From: Terriglobia bacterium
Lineage (GTDB): Bacteria; Acidobacteriota; Terriglobia; UBA7540
Assembly (NCBI GenBank): GCA_035712365.1
Contig: DASTAW010000048.1
Coordinates: 310,001-374,000 of the forward strand
Direction: 5' to 3'
DNA: 64,000 nt
The notes beneath the pieces were generated by a model. It had not been told where the DNA came from. It made no database searches and worked only from the letters and a program-made list of their open reading frames with translations. A program made the translations under genes and the position numbers. How positions within the stretch are numbered: position 1 is the first letter of the stretch; every line of letters begins with the position of its first letter. Shown here one piece after another: positions 36,028 to 44,538 of the stretch.

Positions 36028-36890
36028 CGGGCCTTCACCTCTTCGCGAACGGAAGGTCCGGGGCGATGCCGGCCCGGAATCTCGTGGAGAAGCCCCGACA
36101 TCGCGTAACTGAGCGCCAGCACCAGCAGGACAGGTTCCGAATAAAACAGGATGGCCAGAATGACCAGCCCGATAAAAATAGTCGTTACGTAAGTACGCCG
36201 GCGGCGCAGGTCAAGCGACTTGAAGCTGTAGTAGCGGACCCGGCTGACCATCAGGAAGGCCAGGCCAAGCGCCACCAGCAGCCAGACCACAGCGAATGGC
36301 CAGTAAGTGACAGGATCTTTCTGCCAATGCACTACGGCGGCGACTACGCCGGCAGCCGCCGGAATGGGAAGGCCGACAAAGTAGCGGCGGTCAACGCCGG
36401 GCTTACCGGACTCGATGTTAAACCTCGCCAGGCGGGCCGCACCGCAAATGAGGAAAGCGAACCCAATAATCCATCCCACAGCGCGCAGGTGGTGCGTCAA
36501 TGGAAGCTGCGAAGCATCGATGGCCGGGCGCACTCCCCAGGAGTAAGCAAGCACGCCGGGAGCCAGGCCAAAGGCGATCACGTCAGCCAGCGAATCGAAT
36601 TCACGCCCGAAGTTTGAGGTTGAGTTGGTGAGGCGCGCGATACGGCCGTCCAGCCCGTCGAACACAATCGCCCATCCGATCGCCTTGGCAGCATTGTCAA
36701 AAGCGGCGCTGGCCATCGCGCCGGCTGCGCCGGCTACTATCAATTGCGAGCCCTGCAGAGTGCTCAGAATAGCGTAATAACCACAGATCAGGGTTCCGAC
36801 AGTAAACAGGCTCGGCAGAACGTACATGCCCCGCCGCACCCGGTGGTTGTTCGCCGCCGCTTCCATTGCTTCGTTTGCTCCGGGGTCCAT
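36024..36890 (-). CDS. pssA: CDP-diacylglycerol-serine O-phosphatidyltransferase
   Basis: A 288-residue membrane enzyme that makes phosphatidylserine from CDP-diacylglycerol and serine. The CDP-alcohol phosphatidyltransferase motif DGx2ARx8Gx3Dx3D is visible in FDGLDGRIARLTNSTSNFGREFDSLADV. About eight hydrophobic segments flank it. The product feeds Psd, encoded immediately upstream. I start at 36890, with AGGTG upstream; a start at 36908 would overlap psd by 17 bases. Its stop overlaps the Asd-like gene start (ATGA). Confidence 0.93.
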   Translation of the reverse strand: MDPGANEAMEAAANNHRVRRGMYVLPSLFTVGTLICGYYAILSTLQGSQLIVAGAAGAMASAAFDNAAKAIGWAIVFDGLDGRIARLTNSTSNFGREFDSLADVIAFGLAPGVLAYSWGVRPAIDASQLPLTHHLRAVGWIIGFAFLICGAARLARFNIESGKPGVDRRYFVGLPIPAAAGVVAAVVHWQKDPVTYWPFAVVWLLVALGLAFLMVSRVRYYSFKSLDLRRRRTYVTTIFIGLVILAILFYSEPVLLVLALSYAMSGLLHEIPGRHRPGPSVREEVKAR

Positions 36891-36891
36891 T

Positions 36892-37524
36892 TCACCTGCT
36901 GGCGCCAATGATCGTGCTCCCAGCTTTCACATGATCGCCGATTTTCACGGATAAGGCCACCTCGGGAGAAAGCAGCACATCCACCCGCGATCCAAACTTG
37001 ATCATACCGATGCGGTCTCCGCGCTTCACGCAGTCGCCAATTTTTTTCCAGAAGACAATCCGCCGCGCCAGCACGCCCGCAATCTGGCGGACAACGATTT
37101 CGCCGTTTTCGCCGGCCACCGTGAACGTGTTGCATTCATTATCAACCGATGCGCGAGGCCCGGAGGCCATTCGGAAGGACCCTTTCCGATAAACCACGCT
37201 CTCGATGTTCCCCGCAGCGGGTGAGCGGTTTACGTGAACGTTGAGTGGCGACATGAAAATGCTGATTCGCTGGCGGGAACGGCCGGCGTAGTCTTCTGGG
37301 CGAATCTCCACCACGCGTCCGTCTGCAGGGGAAACAATCACCCCGGGCCCCGATGGAACCAGCCGTTCGGGGTCGCGAAAGAAATTCAGTACGAATAGCG
37401 CGAGGATAAAAAAGAATGCGGCGGCAATAAAGAAAAACCTGCCCGGCCAGTAAAACCCAAAGCCTAACAGCCCGCCCGCAATTAACACCAGCGGCAGGCC
37501 GTACCAATACCCCTCTTTCACCAT
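36892..37524 (-). CDS. psd: Phosphatidylserine decarboxylase proenzyme (short form)
   Basis: A 210-residue pyruvoyl-dependent decarboxylase that makes phosphatidylethanolamine. Two N-terminal hydrophobic segments (YGLPLVLIAGGLLGFGFYW and FFFIAAAFFFILALFVLNFF) anchor it. The catalytic part includes VSPADGRVVEI and FMSPLNVHVNRSP. The self-cleavage site that creates the pyruvoyl group is in VKAGSTIIGAS near the C-terminus (Gly-Ser). The short length matches the archaeal-type Psd common in many non-proteobacteria. It heads the operon psd-pssA-asd-like-lptE. Confidence 0.93.
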   Translation of the reverse strand: MVKEGYWYGLPLVLIAGGLLGFGFYWPGRFFFIAAAFFFILALFVLNFFRDPERLVPSGPGVIVSPADGRVVEIRPEDYAGRSRQRISIFMSPLNVHVNRSPAAGNIESVVYRKGSFRMASGPRASVDNECNTFTVAGENGEIVVRQIAGVLARRIVFWKKIGDCVKRGDRIGMIKFGSRVDVLLSPEVALSVKIGDHVKAGSTIIGASR

Positions 37525-37671
37525 ATCTGCTGGGTGCGCAGGCCCCCCCGGTTCAGGAAGCAAAGCCCGACATGGCCCAGCCACCCGCCACGATTGAGTA
37601 CAGATATCCGCACCCTCACTCAGCCCTTCACTGGCGAGGGAAGGAATCGGTCGCTCTGCCGGCTCTCCCCG

Positions 37672-37899
37672 CTACGCAGCCGATTTCCCGGTTTTTAGCA
37701 ACACGGTCATCTGGTCCTTGAGGCGCAGTTTCAGCTTTTTCAGCCTGACTTCCTCAAGTTTTTCATCTTCCGTCAGGAAGGATTTAGCCTCCAGCCGATC
37801 CAGTTCGGCTGCGTACCTGCCGTGCTCCTCGCAAAGGCGCTGATACTCGTTGCTGTTGGCCATCGATTTATCCCGGACGGCCTCGGTAGGGGTGCTCAC
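37672..37899 (-). CDS. YdcH/DUF465-like small coiled-coil protein
   Basis: A 75-residue protein resembling DUF465 (YdcH). The conserved parts are EYQRLCEEHGRYAAELDRLEAKSFLTEDEKLEEVRLKKLKLRLKDQM across residues 18-64, a continuous charged helix that probably forms a coiled-coil pair. The start is GTG with GGGAGGT about 10 bases upstream; an ATG 12 codons in is an alternative. The function of this family is unknown. Confidence 0.8.
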   Translation of the reverse strand: MSTPTEAVRDKSMANSNEYQRLCEEHGRYAAELDRLEAKSFLTEDEKLEEVRLKKLKLRLKDQMTVLLKTGKSAA

Positions 37900-38061
37900 G
37901 GGTGTGCCACCTCCCTCTGGAATTATTTTACTCCGTCAGGCTAGCACACACGCACAGCGGGTTCAAGCCGGAAAGATGAACTTGTCTGGGTGGATAGGTA
38001 TGCAGGGAGCCAGCACTTCAGACGGTAGGCCCTGGGCGGCTTCAGGGCCCACCGGAAAAGG

Positions 38062-38087
38062 AAAACCCGGCCAGACGGCCGGGTTTT
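38062..38087. terminator. Bidirectional intrinsic terminator
   Basis: A perfect 11-base inverted repeat, AAAACCCGGCC (38062-38072) and GGCCGGGTTTT (38077-38087), with a 4-base AGAC loop. A runs and T runs on the two sides allow termination in either direction. It lies 80 bases downstream of the 58-aa exported peptide gene and upstream of the YdcH-like gene on the minus strand, so it probably ends the peptide transcript. Confidence 0.85.
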
Positions 38088-38166
38088 CGATCAAGAACGA
38101 TATGATCAGGAATACAGCTTTTAATGAAGAAAGCGGCTGAAAAGCAGCTGCCGCTGGAGTAGCGCC

Positions 38167-38343
38167 TTACTGCCCCGTTTTCTGACCTTCTTTCGCACCC
38201 TTCTTCTTGGCATGCTTCACGTGCTTCTTGCCTTGAGTCTGGGTCGTGGCAGCGGTCTTCTTGTGCTTCTTCGCAGCGAAAGCTGGCATCGACAAGGTGG
38301 TGGTCATAGCGATCGCGGCGATGAGTGTAAAGAACTTCTTCAT
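38167..38343 (-). CDS. Small exported Lys/His-rich protein (58 aa)
   Basis: A 58-codon ORF with strong translation and export signals. The signal peptide is MKKFFTLIAAIAMTTTLSM with cleavage near PAFA-A. The mature ~35 residues are AKKHKKTAATTQTQ then GKKHVKHAKKKGAKEGQKTG, rich in Lys and His. AGGAGG lies 11 bases before the ATG; the intervening bases form a palindrome with it. The ORF ends 80 bases before an intrinsic terminator, so it looks monocistronic. Small exported basic peptides of this composition occur in Acidobacteriota genomes; no function is known to me. Metal or polyanion binding is possible. Confidence 0.72.
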   Translation of the reverse strand: MKKFFTLIAAIAMTTTLSMPAFAAKKHKKTAATTQTQGKKHVKHAKKKGAKEGQKTGQ

Positions 38344-38360
38344 AGGTTGTACAACCTCCT
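38344..38360 (-). promoter_or_regulatory. Shine-Dalgarno within a perfect palindrome
   Basis: Upstream of the 58-aa gene the minus strand reads AGGAGGTTGTACAACCTATG. AGGTTGTACAACCT is a perfect 14-base palindrome sharing three bases with the AGGAGG site. It could fold to hide part of the ribosome site or be an operator for a dimeric repressor. Confidence 0.6.
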
Positions 38361-38655
38361 AATTAGGGATTACTTCGTGAGCAAATCGAGCACGAGACGT
38401 TCCAAAGCCTGGGTACAACGCGGGCCGTACCGGACAACTGCAGCTGCTCCAATTCATTAGATTCTCGGGCCGGGCGTCGGCAGTCCGCGTTCCACCGGCA
38501 GGCTTCCAGCTCTTTACACCATATGGTGCGTCGCTTACACGATATCGGTTGACGCCTCTCGACTGGGGCGGTTGAATTGCGAGGTGAGACTCTGCGTCCG
38601 GGCCCGGCGTCTTCGCAACGACCAACGACCGCGAATTTCGGCGTCAAGCCTAAGA
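38361..38655. other. Intergenic region upstream of the 58-aa gene
   Basis: About 295 bases between rimI and the small exported gene. No convincing gene or consensus promoter was found. A perfect 12-base palindrome CACCATATGGTG lies at 38517-38528 and could bind a regulator. Confidence 0.35.
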
Positions 38656-39186
38656 TCACGGCTGAACGAGCTTATAAACAAGAACCAGAGCATCCTCTTT
38701 CGGATTCAGGTAATACTCCTTCCGGCGGCCCAGCAACTCAAAGCCCAGGGAATAATAGAGTTCCACCGCTGGCAAGTTCGATTCCCTCACCTCTAGCAAG
38801 ACCCTGTGCGCGCCCGATTCGGCCAATCTCCTGCACCCTTCTCTCAGGAGCGCGCGGGCAATACCCTGGCGCCGATGAGACGGGCGGACGGCGACATTCC
38901 AGAGTTCTGATTCTCTCTCGATTCGATAGAAGGCCGAAAATCCCACGATTTCGGGCAACGTCCGGGCCTCCGACTCAGCCACCAGGATCATTCCTTGGGG
39001 ATCAGCGGCCAGCCGCTCATAATCACGCCCTCGCCAGCCTGCAGTTGTTCTGATTGTATTCTGAATCTCAAGGACAGCCTCCAGATCATCCCGCCGGAAC
39101 AGCCTCACTTGCATTTTGCCCGCGGCATCAAATACGGAGCTTTTCCGGAGCTTCTCAGGGGAGGAGACAGCGTTCGATTTGCTCAA
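38656..39186 (-). CDS. rimI: Ribosomal-protein-alanine-like N-acetyltransferase RimI
   Basis: A 176-residue GNAT acetyltransferase. The acetyl-CoA site reads VRPSHRRQGIARALLREGCRRL (motif A, Q/RxxGxG/A), and LLEVRESNLPAVELYYSLGFELLGRRKEYY is typical of RimI. The predicted start is TTG (39186), directly after the tsaB stop with AGGAAG upstream; MQVRLFRRDDLEAV at 39114 is an alternative giving a family-length protein. Adjacency to tsaB is the usual arrangement. Confidence 0.88.
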   Translation of the reverse strand: MSKSNAVSSPEKLRKSSVFDAAGKMQVRLFRRDDLEAVLEIQNTIRTTAGWRGRDYERLAADPQGMILVAESEARTLPEIVGFSAFYRIERESELWNVAVRPSHRRQGIARALLREGCRRLAESGAHRVLLEVRESNLPAVELYYSLGFELLGRRKEYYLNPKEDALVLVYKLVQP

Positions 39187-39945
39187 TCAGCTTCCTGCCT
39201 TGGCCACAGAGGGCCGCCAGTTCATTTCCGCGTCAGAACGGCGGATGTAGCAGGCGTCCAGCTCATCTGGCGTGGATTTTTCGCTCCGCTCGAAGGCGCC
39301 AAGCGCTATCCTCGCAATGGCATCAAGCAACGTTCCCGGCAGTTCAACCCTGGAGACATCCTGCCCCAGGCTTTCGCCGAGAGACCGCGCTTTCAGGTCA
39401 TGGGAGCGCGTCAGAAATGCAATCGTACCGCCCCAGAAGGTGCTGCACTGGCCGCCTTGGTTGAGAGCTTCCAGCATGGCGTCAAGGCGTTTGGGATGCA
39501 CAAGCTCACCCTGCGCAAGCGCTTTAAAGCCGCGGTGATCACCGGCAGCATCGGCAACTCTTCGGTAAATGCAGGCAAAGAACTCGCCGCGGCGCGCGTC
39601 AAGAATCGGAACGGCCCAGTCCGTTTCTGGATGCGCCTGCTCAACCATGGCTTCCAGCAGGTTTACTCCCTTGATGGGCCGCCCGAAGGCCTTTGCCCAG
39701 CCCTGTGCCGCCGCAAGCCCTACGCGGATTCCGGTGAATGATCCCGGCCCGTTTGACACCGCGTAAAGCTCGATATCGGGGTATCCCAAGCCGGACTGCG
39801 TCAGCGCCCGATGCACGAGGTCAAACAACGTGACCGCATAGCGCGAAGCAGGTCCCTCGTTTTGAACAAGAGCCAGGCATGTGCCCCGGTCGTAAACCGC
39901 GGCCCCTCCATGCTCACTGGTGGTGTCGATTGCCAACACTCTCAT
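39187..39945 (-). CDS. tsaB: tRNA threonylcarbamoyladenosine biosynthesis protein TsaB
   Basis: A 252-residue TsaB, partner of TsaD in making t6A37 on ANN-decoding tRNAs. The N-terminus MRVLAIDTTSEHGGAAVYD and the signature GPGSFTGIRVGLAAAQGWAKAF are diagnostic. I place the start at 39945: a perfect TATAAT sits at 39958-39953 on the minus strand, only 7 bases before this ATG, so the message would be leaderless. An ATG at 39954 overlaps the -10 itself. rimI follows directly. Confidence 0.93.
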   Translation of the reverse strand: MRVLAIDTTSEHGGAAVYDRGTCLALVQNEGPASRYAVTLFDLVHRALTQSGLGYPDIELYAVSNGPGSFTGIRVGLAAAQGWAKAFGRPIKGVNLLEAMVEQAHPETDWAVPILDARRGEFFACIYRRVADAAGDHRGFKALAQGELVHPKRLDAMLEALNQGGQCSTFWGGTIAFLTRSHDLKARSLGESLGQDVSRVELPGTLLDAIARIALGAFERSEKSTPDELDACYIRRSDAEMNWRPSVAKAGS

Positions 39946-39952
39946 TTGAAAC

Positions 39953-39958
39953 ATTATA
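39953..39958 (-). promoter_or_regulatory. -10 box of tsaB, leaderless arrangement
   Basis: A perfect TATAAT on the minus strand, 7 bases from the tsaB ATG. No good -35 is spaced at 17; a TTGCAA lies 21 bases away. Transcription should begin at the start codon. Confidence 0.55.
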
Positions 39959-40026
39959 ACTGCCTCAACCGCTCCACATTTGCAATTCCTTTGCGGGGTG
40001 GTGAATTTGGCAATCAGGAAGCTTGT

Positions 40027-40380
40027 TCAAACGTCGCGGAGTTCTTCTTCATTGAGTCCAAAATAGTGTCCGATTTCGTGTAGAAGGGTGTCACGAATCT
40101 GCCGCCGGACTTGTGCTTCGGTCGAGCAGACGGCCTCAATGTTCTTCTGGTAGAGAAAAATATGATTGGGGGGATCAGCGGAAAAGACGCTTTTCAGCGT
40201 CCTCGGGACCCCGGAGAAAAGTCCCAGCAGCAGACCACCACGATAGGGCTCCAGCGGCGGAGAATCTTCAACAATGATCGCGAGATTGGAAAGCCTGCTG
40301 CGAAAGGGATCGGGGAGGCTTTCCAGGACCTCATTGGCAAGTTGCTCGAAACGCTCGCGCTCCACAGAACCATTGTACAT
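40027..40380 (-). CDS. Short zincin-type metallopeptidase-family protein
   Basis: A 117-residue protein of the minimal zincin group (DUF1025-type metallopeptidase). The zinc motif HExxH is in LLHEIGHYFGLNEEELRDV at the C-terminus, with a following Glu as third ligand. Before it are LANEVLESLPDPF, PPLEPYRGGLLLGLFSGVPR and PNHIFLYQKNIEAV, all recognisable in the family. I start at 40380; the frame remains open another 158 codons upstream but that part is antisense to the deoC remnant and lacks homology. Substrate unknown. Confidence 0.85.
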   Translation of the reverse strand: MYNGSVERERFEQLANEVLESLPDPFRSRLSNLAIIVEDSPPLEPYRGGLLLGLFSGVPRTLKSVFSADPPNHIFLYQKNIEAVCSTEAQVRRQIRDTLLHEIGHYFGLNEEELRDV

Positions 40381-40537
40381 CCCTCTGGTTTTCAATTGGT
40401 CCTGGCTGAAATGCCACGGCTTCCGGCCGAAGTCGCGGGCCGGGGTAATCCGGCCGATTATGTTAGAATGGCGGATAATGCTGGCGGCCTCATTTCTCAA
40501 TCCTATTCCATTCCGCTGCGCCACGCTGGGGGCGGGA

Positions 40538-40705
40538 CATGTTCGGCTGATGCGCGGGACTGTTTGGAGATCGATGGGCGTGGAAACAGCCGGCGGTACC
40601 CGGTCGCTCGCCGATGACCTGAAGATGCTGGAGGCCGGCGCGGACCGGCTAGGAAGCACTACCTCGGCTCGAATTCTGGCGGCAGCCGCCTGTCTTACAG
40701 GATGA
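40538..40705 (+). pseudogene. deoC: Remnant of deoxyribose-phosphate aldolase (deoC), C-terminal part
   Basis: About 55 codons resemble only the C-terminal end of DeoC. The segment HVRLMRGTVWRSMGVETAGG then TRSLADDLKMLEAGADRLGS matches the family pattern VxLMRxxVGxxMGVKAxGGIRTLxDALxMxxAGAxRxG. The position of the family's catalytic-region Lys (GVKAxGG) is Glu here. Upstream there is no start or remaining aldolase sequence, so the gene is truncated at its 5' side. It ends 3 bases before the GAF-SpoIIE phosphatase gene. Confidence 0.75.
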
Positions 40706-40708
40706 CTG

Positions 40709-42463
40709 ATGTCGCAAATCGTCAAATCACAAGTGCGACCCCTTGGAGCAACCGAACTGCTGGCGCTGCTGATGGAAGTTGGCGAGCAGATCACCTCCAC
40801 GCTCGACCTGGAAGTGTTGATGGTGCGCATTGCGGAGCTTGTCAAGCGCGTCATCGACTACAATGTGTTCGCCATCCTTCTCCTGGATGAAAAGAGCCAG
40901 GAATTAAGAATCCGTTCGAACGTCGGCCATCCCGAAGAGCGGATCAGAAGCCTTCGGATCAAAGTAGGGGAAGGAATCGTGGGGCGGGCCGCCCTCGAAC
41001 GCAAGTCAATCCTTGTGAACGATGTCCAGGCCGAGCCGTCTTACATTCAGTCCATGCCCGGCATCAGGTCCGAACTCGCTGTTCCGCTAACCCTGAAGAA
41101 CCGCGTGATTGGCGTCATCGACCTGGAAGCGGATACTCCCGATTTCTTTACCGATCAGCACGTCAATCTGCTGGAACTCCTGGCTGGCCGCATGGCCATG
41201 GCCATCGAGAACGCCCGGCTCTACCGCCGCAGCGTCCGCCAGGCCCGAACACTGCAATTGCTGAATGAAATCAGCCGCGAACTGAGTTCGGTACTCGTCC
41301 TCAACGAGTTGCTTCGCAAAATCGGGACGCTGACCAAGCGCCTGGTGAACTATCACCGATTCAGCATCATGCTGGCCGACGAGCAGGCGAAGACCTTCAA
41401 CGCCGTGCTGACGCTGCGCCACGACGAAAGCCTCCCGGACAAGACCACGGTCCGTTTTGGCCAGGGCATCGTGGGCGTTGCCGCCAGCTCGCTCGAGCCC
41501 GTCGTGGCCAACAACGTGAGCAAGGACCCGCGCTACATTTGCATCTATCCCGACACCCGGGCTGAAATGGCGGTCCCGCTGATCTACCGTGGCCAAGTTA
41601 TCGGGGTTGTGGACCTCGAAAGCCGTACAGTGAATTCTTTTACCGATGAGCATGTCCGGATTTTTTCCACCCTCGCTCCGCAGATCGCCATTGCGATTGA
41701 AAACGCCCGGCTCTATGAGCGCGTGCTGCGAAGCGAGTCGCGGCTCGAGCGCGACCTGAAGCGCGCCCAGGAAATCCAGATGCTCTTGATGCCCGGGACT
41801 TCGCCAAACATTGCCGGGCTGGAAATCGATCTGCGGTTCCAGCCGGCGCGGCAACTGGGCGGCGACCTATATGATTTTCTGAATTACGGCAAAGACCGCC
41901 ACCTGTTGGCTGTGGGCGACGTCAGCGGCAAAGGGGCCCCCGCCGCCCTGTACGGCGCGCTCGCAGGAGGAATTTTGCGAAGCCTGGCGCCGCTGCGGCT
42001 TCCCATTCCGGAACTGCTTCGCAAGCTGAATGCCACGCTGCTGGAACGCAGAGTGGAAGGCCACTTCATCACACTCGTCTGCTCGATCTGGGAACCGAAG
42101 ACAATGACTTTGCGCCTTGCCAACGCCGGCATGCCCCTGCCGCTTTTGATACGCGACGGGCGCTCGCGCCCCATCCATGCCGAAGGAGTTCCGCTGGGTT
42201 TGCTGGAGCACACGGAGTATCAGGAAACTTCGCTCCAACTGAAAAAAGATGACCTGCTGGCGTTCTTCTCCGACGGCCTGGTTGAAGCCATGGATCCTGA
42301 ACTCCAGGAGTTCGGCGGGCGAAGTGTGGCGCGCCTGTTGCGCGAAAACGCCAGGCGGCCGCTGCGGGAAAACATCGAGCTGCTGTTCAACGAGATTGCG
42401 CGCTTCGAAGAGGGGCGGCCTCCGCGCGATGACCAGACGCTGGTGGTGGCGCGCGTCCGGTGA
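40709..42463 (+). CDS. GAF-GAF-SpoIIE (PP2C-type) serine phosphatase
   Basis: A 584-residue cytosolic signalling phosphatase. Two GAF domains (about residues 25-175 and 195-345) both contain the pattern AVPL...GVxDLES/A, namely SELAVPLTLKNRVIGVIDLEADT and MAVPLIYRGQVIGVVDLESRT. A linker helix leads to the SpoIIE/RsbU domain with GGDLYDFLNYGKDRHLLAVGDVSGKG and LLAFFSDGLVEAMDPE, whose Asp residues bind metal. Such proteins usually activate a partner-switching cascade by dephosphorylating an anti-anti-sigma factor; none is encoded in the window. AGGA sits before the ATG. Confidence 0.92.
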   Translation: MSQIVKSQVRPLGATELLALLMEVGEQITSTLDLEVLMVRIAELVKRVIDYNVFAILLLDEKSQELRIRSNVGHPEERIRSLRIKVGEGIVGRAALERKSILVNDVQAEPSYIQSMPGIRSELAVPLTLKNRVIGVIDLEADTPDFFTDQHVNLLELLAGRMAMAIENARLYRRSVRQARTLQLLNEISRELSSVLVLNELLRKIGTLTKRLVNYHRFSIMLADEQAKTFNAVLTLRHDESLPDKTTVRFGQGIVGVAASSLEPVVANNVSKDPRYICIYPDTRAEMAVPLIYRGQVIGVVDLESRTVNSFTDEHVRIFSTLAPQIAIAIENARLYERVLRSESRLERDLKRAQEIQMLLMPGTSPNIAGLEIDLRFQPARQLGGDLYDFLNYGKDRHLLAVGDVSGKGAPAALYGALAGGILRSLAPLRLPIPELLRKLNATLLERRVEGHFITLVCSIWEPKTMTLRLANAGMPLPLLIRDGRSRPIHAEGVPLGLLEHTEYQETSLQLKKDDLLAFFSDGLVEAMDPELQEFGGRSVARLLRENARRPLRENIELLFNEIARFEEGRPPRDDQTLVVARVR

Positions 42464-42539
42464 CGTGACGCGGCGCTTCAATCTTCCCTGCTGGAAATGC
42501 AATCTCCGCCGGGGCGTGAATGAAATCCGATAAACCACG

Positions 42540-43781
42540 ATGGAAAACTTCCACTACTTCCAGAACCAATTGCAGTGCGAGGGCGCATCGCTGGCCGAAG
42601 TTGCCGAGCGGTTCGGCACGCCCGCTTACGTCTACAGCCGCTCGACCATCGAAGAGAACTTCCGCCAGATCGAGGGCCGGCTGGCCGGAATTCCGAACCT
42701 GGTCTGCTACTCGGTGAAGGCCAATTCCAGTCTCAAAATTCTTAACCTGCTTCGGCAGGCCGGCGCGGGTTTTGACATCGTTTCCCGGGGCGAGCTGGCC
42801 CGCGTGCTCAAAGTAGAAGCCAACCCGGACACGATTGTGTTCTCCGGAGTGGGTAAAGACGAAACGGAAATTGACGAGGCGCTTGCAGCCGGCATCCTGA
42901 TGTTCAATGTAGAATCGCCGGGAGAGCTGGAGGCCATAGGGCGTCGCGCACGCCACCTGAAGAAGCAGGCCAACGTTTCGATTCGCGTCAATCCCGATGT
43001 CGAGGCGGACACGCATCCTTACATTTCCACCGGACAGTTCATCCACAAGTTCGGCGTACCCAAGGACCAGGCTGTAGACCTCTTCCGGCGCGCCGCCGCC
43101 ATGCCTGAGCTGCGGCTGCGGGGCATCGCTTGCCACATCGGGTCCCAGATCCTGGATGTCGATCCTTTCGTCAAGGCGCTGGATGAAATCCTGGAGCTTG
43201 CGCAGGCGCTCGAACGCGACGGTATCCGGCTGGAGTATCTTGACCTCGGCGGCGGATACGGGATTCGTTACGTGGATGAAAATCCGCTGGAAATCGATCT
43301 CCTGACCGCGGAACTCAAGAAAAGAATAAGCGCCACGCCCTATCGGCTCATCCTTGAGCCGGGGCGCGCGCTGGTAGGCAATGCAGGGGCGCTCTTAACG
43401 CGCGTTCTTTACATCAAGAACACAGGGAAAAAACATTTTGTGGTGGTTGACGCCGGCATGAATGATCTGATGCGGCCGACGCTCTATGGTTCATTACACC
43501 AAATTCTTCCCGTCGAGCGCCGCACGGACAGAACCTTCACGGCGGACGTGGTGGGACCGCTCTGCGAGACGGGAGACTTTCTGGCGCGCGACCGCGAAAT
43601 ACCCTGCCTCGAACCCGGTGATCTGGTCGCTGTGATGACCGCCGGCGCCTACGGTTATGTCCTCTCTTCAAATTACAATTCGCGGCCCCGCCCGCCTGAG
43701 GTCATGGTCTCCGGCAGCGAAGTCGAATTGATTCGTCCCCGTGAAAAGCTGGAAGACTTGATGGCCGGAGAAGTTCTCTGA
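42540..43781 (+). CDS. lysA: Diaminopimelate decarboxylase
   Basis: A 413-residue PLP enzyme catalysing the last step of lysine synthesis. The PLP Lys is in VCYSVKANSSLKIL, the phosphate-binding Gly run in YLDLGGGYGI, and EPGRALVGNAGALLTRV and CETGDFLARDREIP are typical of LysA. The start at 42540 gives a complete family N-terminus (LQCEGASLAEVAERFGTPAYVYS). No clear Shine-Dalgarno precedes it. It lies 76 bases downstream of the phosphatase gene. Confidence 0.96.
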   Translation: MENFHYFQNQLQCEGASLAEVAERFGTPAYVYSRSTIEENFRQIEGRLAGIPNLVCYSVKANSSLKILNLLRQAGAGFDIVSRGELARVLKVEANPDTIVFSGVGKDETEIDEALAAGILMFNVESPGELEAIGRRARHLKKQANVSIRVNPDVEADTHPYISTGQFIHKFGVPKDQAVDLFRRAAAMPELRLRGIACHIGSQILDVDPFVKALDEILELAQALERDGIRLEYLDLGGGYGIRYVDENPLEIDLLTAELKKRISATPYRLILEPGRALVGNAGALLTRVLYIKNTGKKHFVVVDAGMNDLMRPTLYGSLHQILPVERRTDRTFTADVVGPLCETGDFLARDREIPCLEPGDLVAVMTAGAYGYVLSSNYNSRPRPPEVMVSGSEVELIRPREKLEDLMAGEVL

Positions 43782-43912
43782 TAATGATATTGGAGAATCC
43801 AACCACCCTTGAGAATTCATTCCGACTGAGACAGTCTAGTCCGTGGGTCTATCGGTCGGGGCAGACGCGGCGCAATGGTCGGAAAGGGAATGGAAGCGAG
43901 GAGAATTAGTCG

Positions 43913-44485
43913 ATGTCTACCGATGCATACGACGGTCTGAAGGCCGTGCAGGTCCAGCTTTCCAGGCTTTTCGGATCGGTATCAAAGGAGGCAAGCATTC
44001 GAAAGCGAACGACCGCTCAATGGCGGAGGAGCTTCAAGGCTGTATTGCGCGAGATCGATCGCTATGTCGCTGCAAATGTCGATACTGACGAAATCCACCG
44101 ACTCATGCTCTCGTCGGGGCTTGCTGCGGCCGCCGAGTCTCTGAAGCAGGAAGATTTTTGGCCCGGCTACGTCGAGGGCATCACACGTCTTGCGTTGACA
44201 TTATTAGGAGACTACCCAGACCACAGGAGACGGAAGCCAGGCCGCAAACCTGAAGGCTACTACAGGCTCAACCTCGCCCGCTCAGTACTGTGGGTCCAGA
44301 CGCCAGAGCAGCGATTTCGCACCCTTATTGATGCAGGAAGTTTCGGATATCCGGAGTTGTCGGCCCGCCCGCTCGATCTTCTGCGCGAGTTTAGAAGGCG
44401 GTTTGGCGCGAAGCCGGATCACAAGGACTTTCTTGAGTGGTACCGGGCGAACTTTCCGCAGGATTATGTTGCCATTTTTCGCTAG
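43913..44485 (+). CDS. Unrecognised 190-residue basic protein
   Basis: I do not recognise this protein. It is 190 residues, rich in Arg and helical in appearance, with no signal or membrane segment. Features include KEASIRKRTTAQWRRSFKAV, DHRRRKPGRKPEGYYRLNLAR with a possible AT-hook-like RKPGRKPEG, and PLDLLREFRRRFG at the end. GGAGAA lies upstream of ATG 43913. It stands alone between lysA and nadK, convergent with the latter, where recN is often found in other bacteria. It may be a recently acquired gene. Confidence 0.6.
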   Translation: MSTDAYDGLKAVQVQLSRLFGSVSKEASIRKRTTAQWRRSFKAVLREIDRYVAANVDTDEIHRLMLSSGLAAAAESLKQEDFWPGYVEGITRLALTLLGDYPDHRRRKPGRKPEGYYRLNLARSVLWVQTPEQRFRTLIDAGSFGYPELSARPLDLLREFRRRFGAKPDHKDFLEWYRANFPQDYVAIFR

Positions 44486-44538
44486 CTCGTAAACTCGTGA
44501 ACTTCCGCTCGAAATATTAATTTTTATAGGTACCCGTC

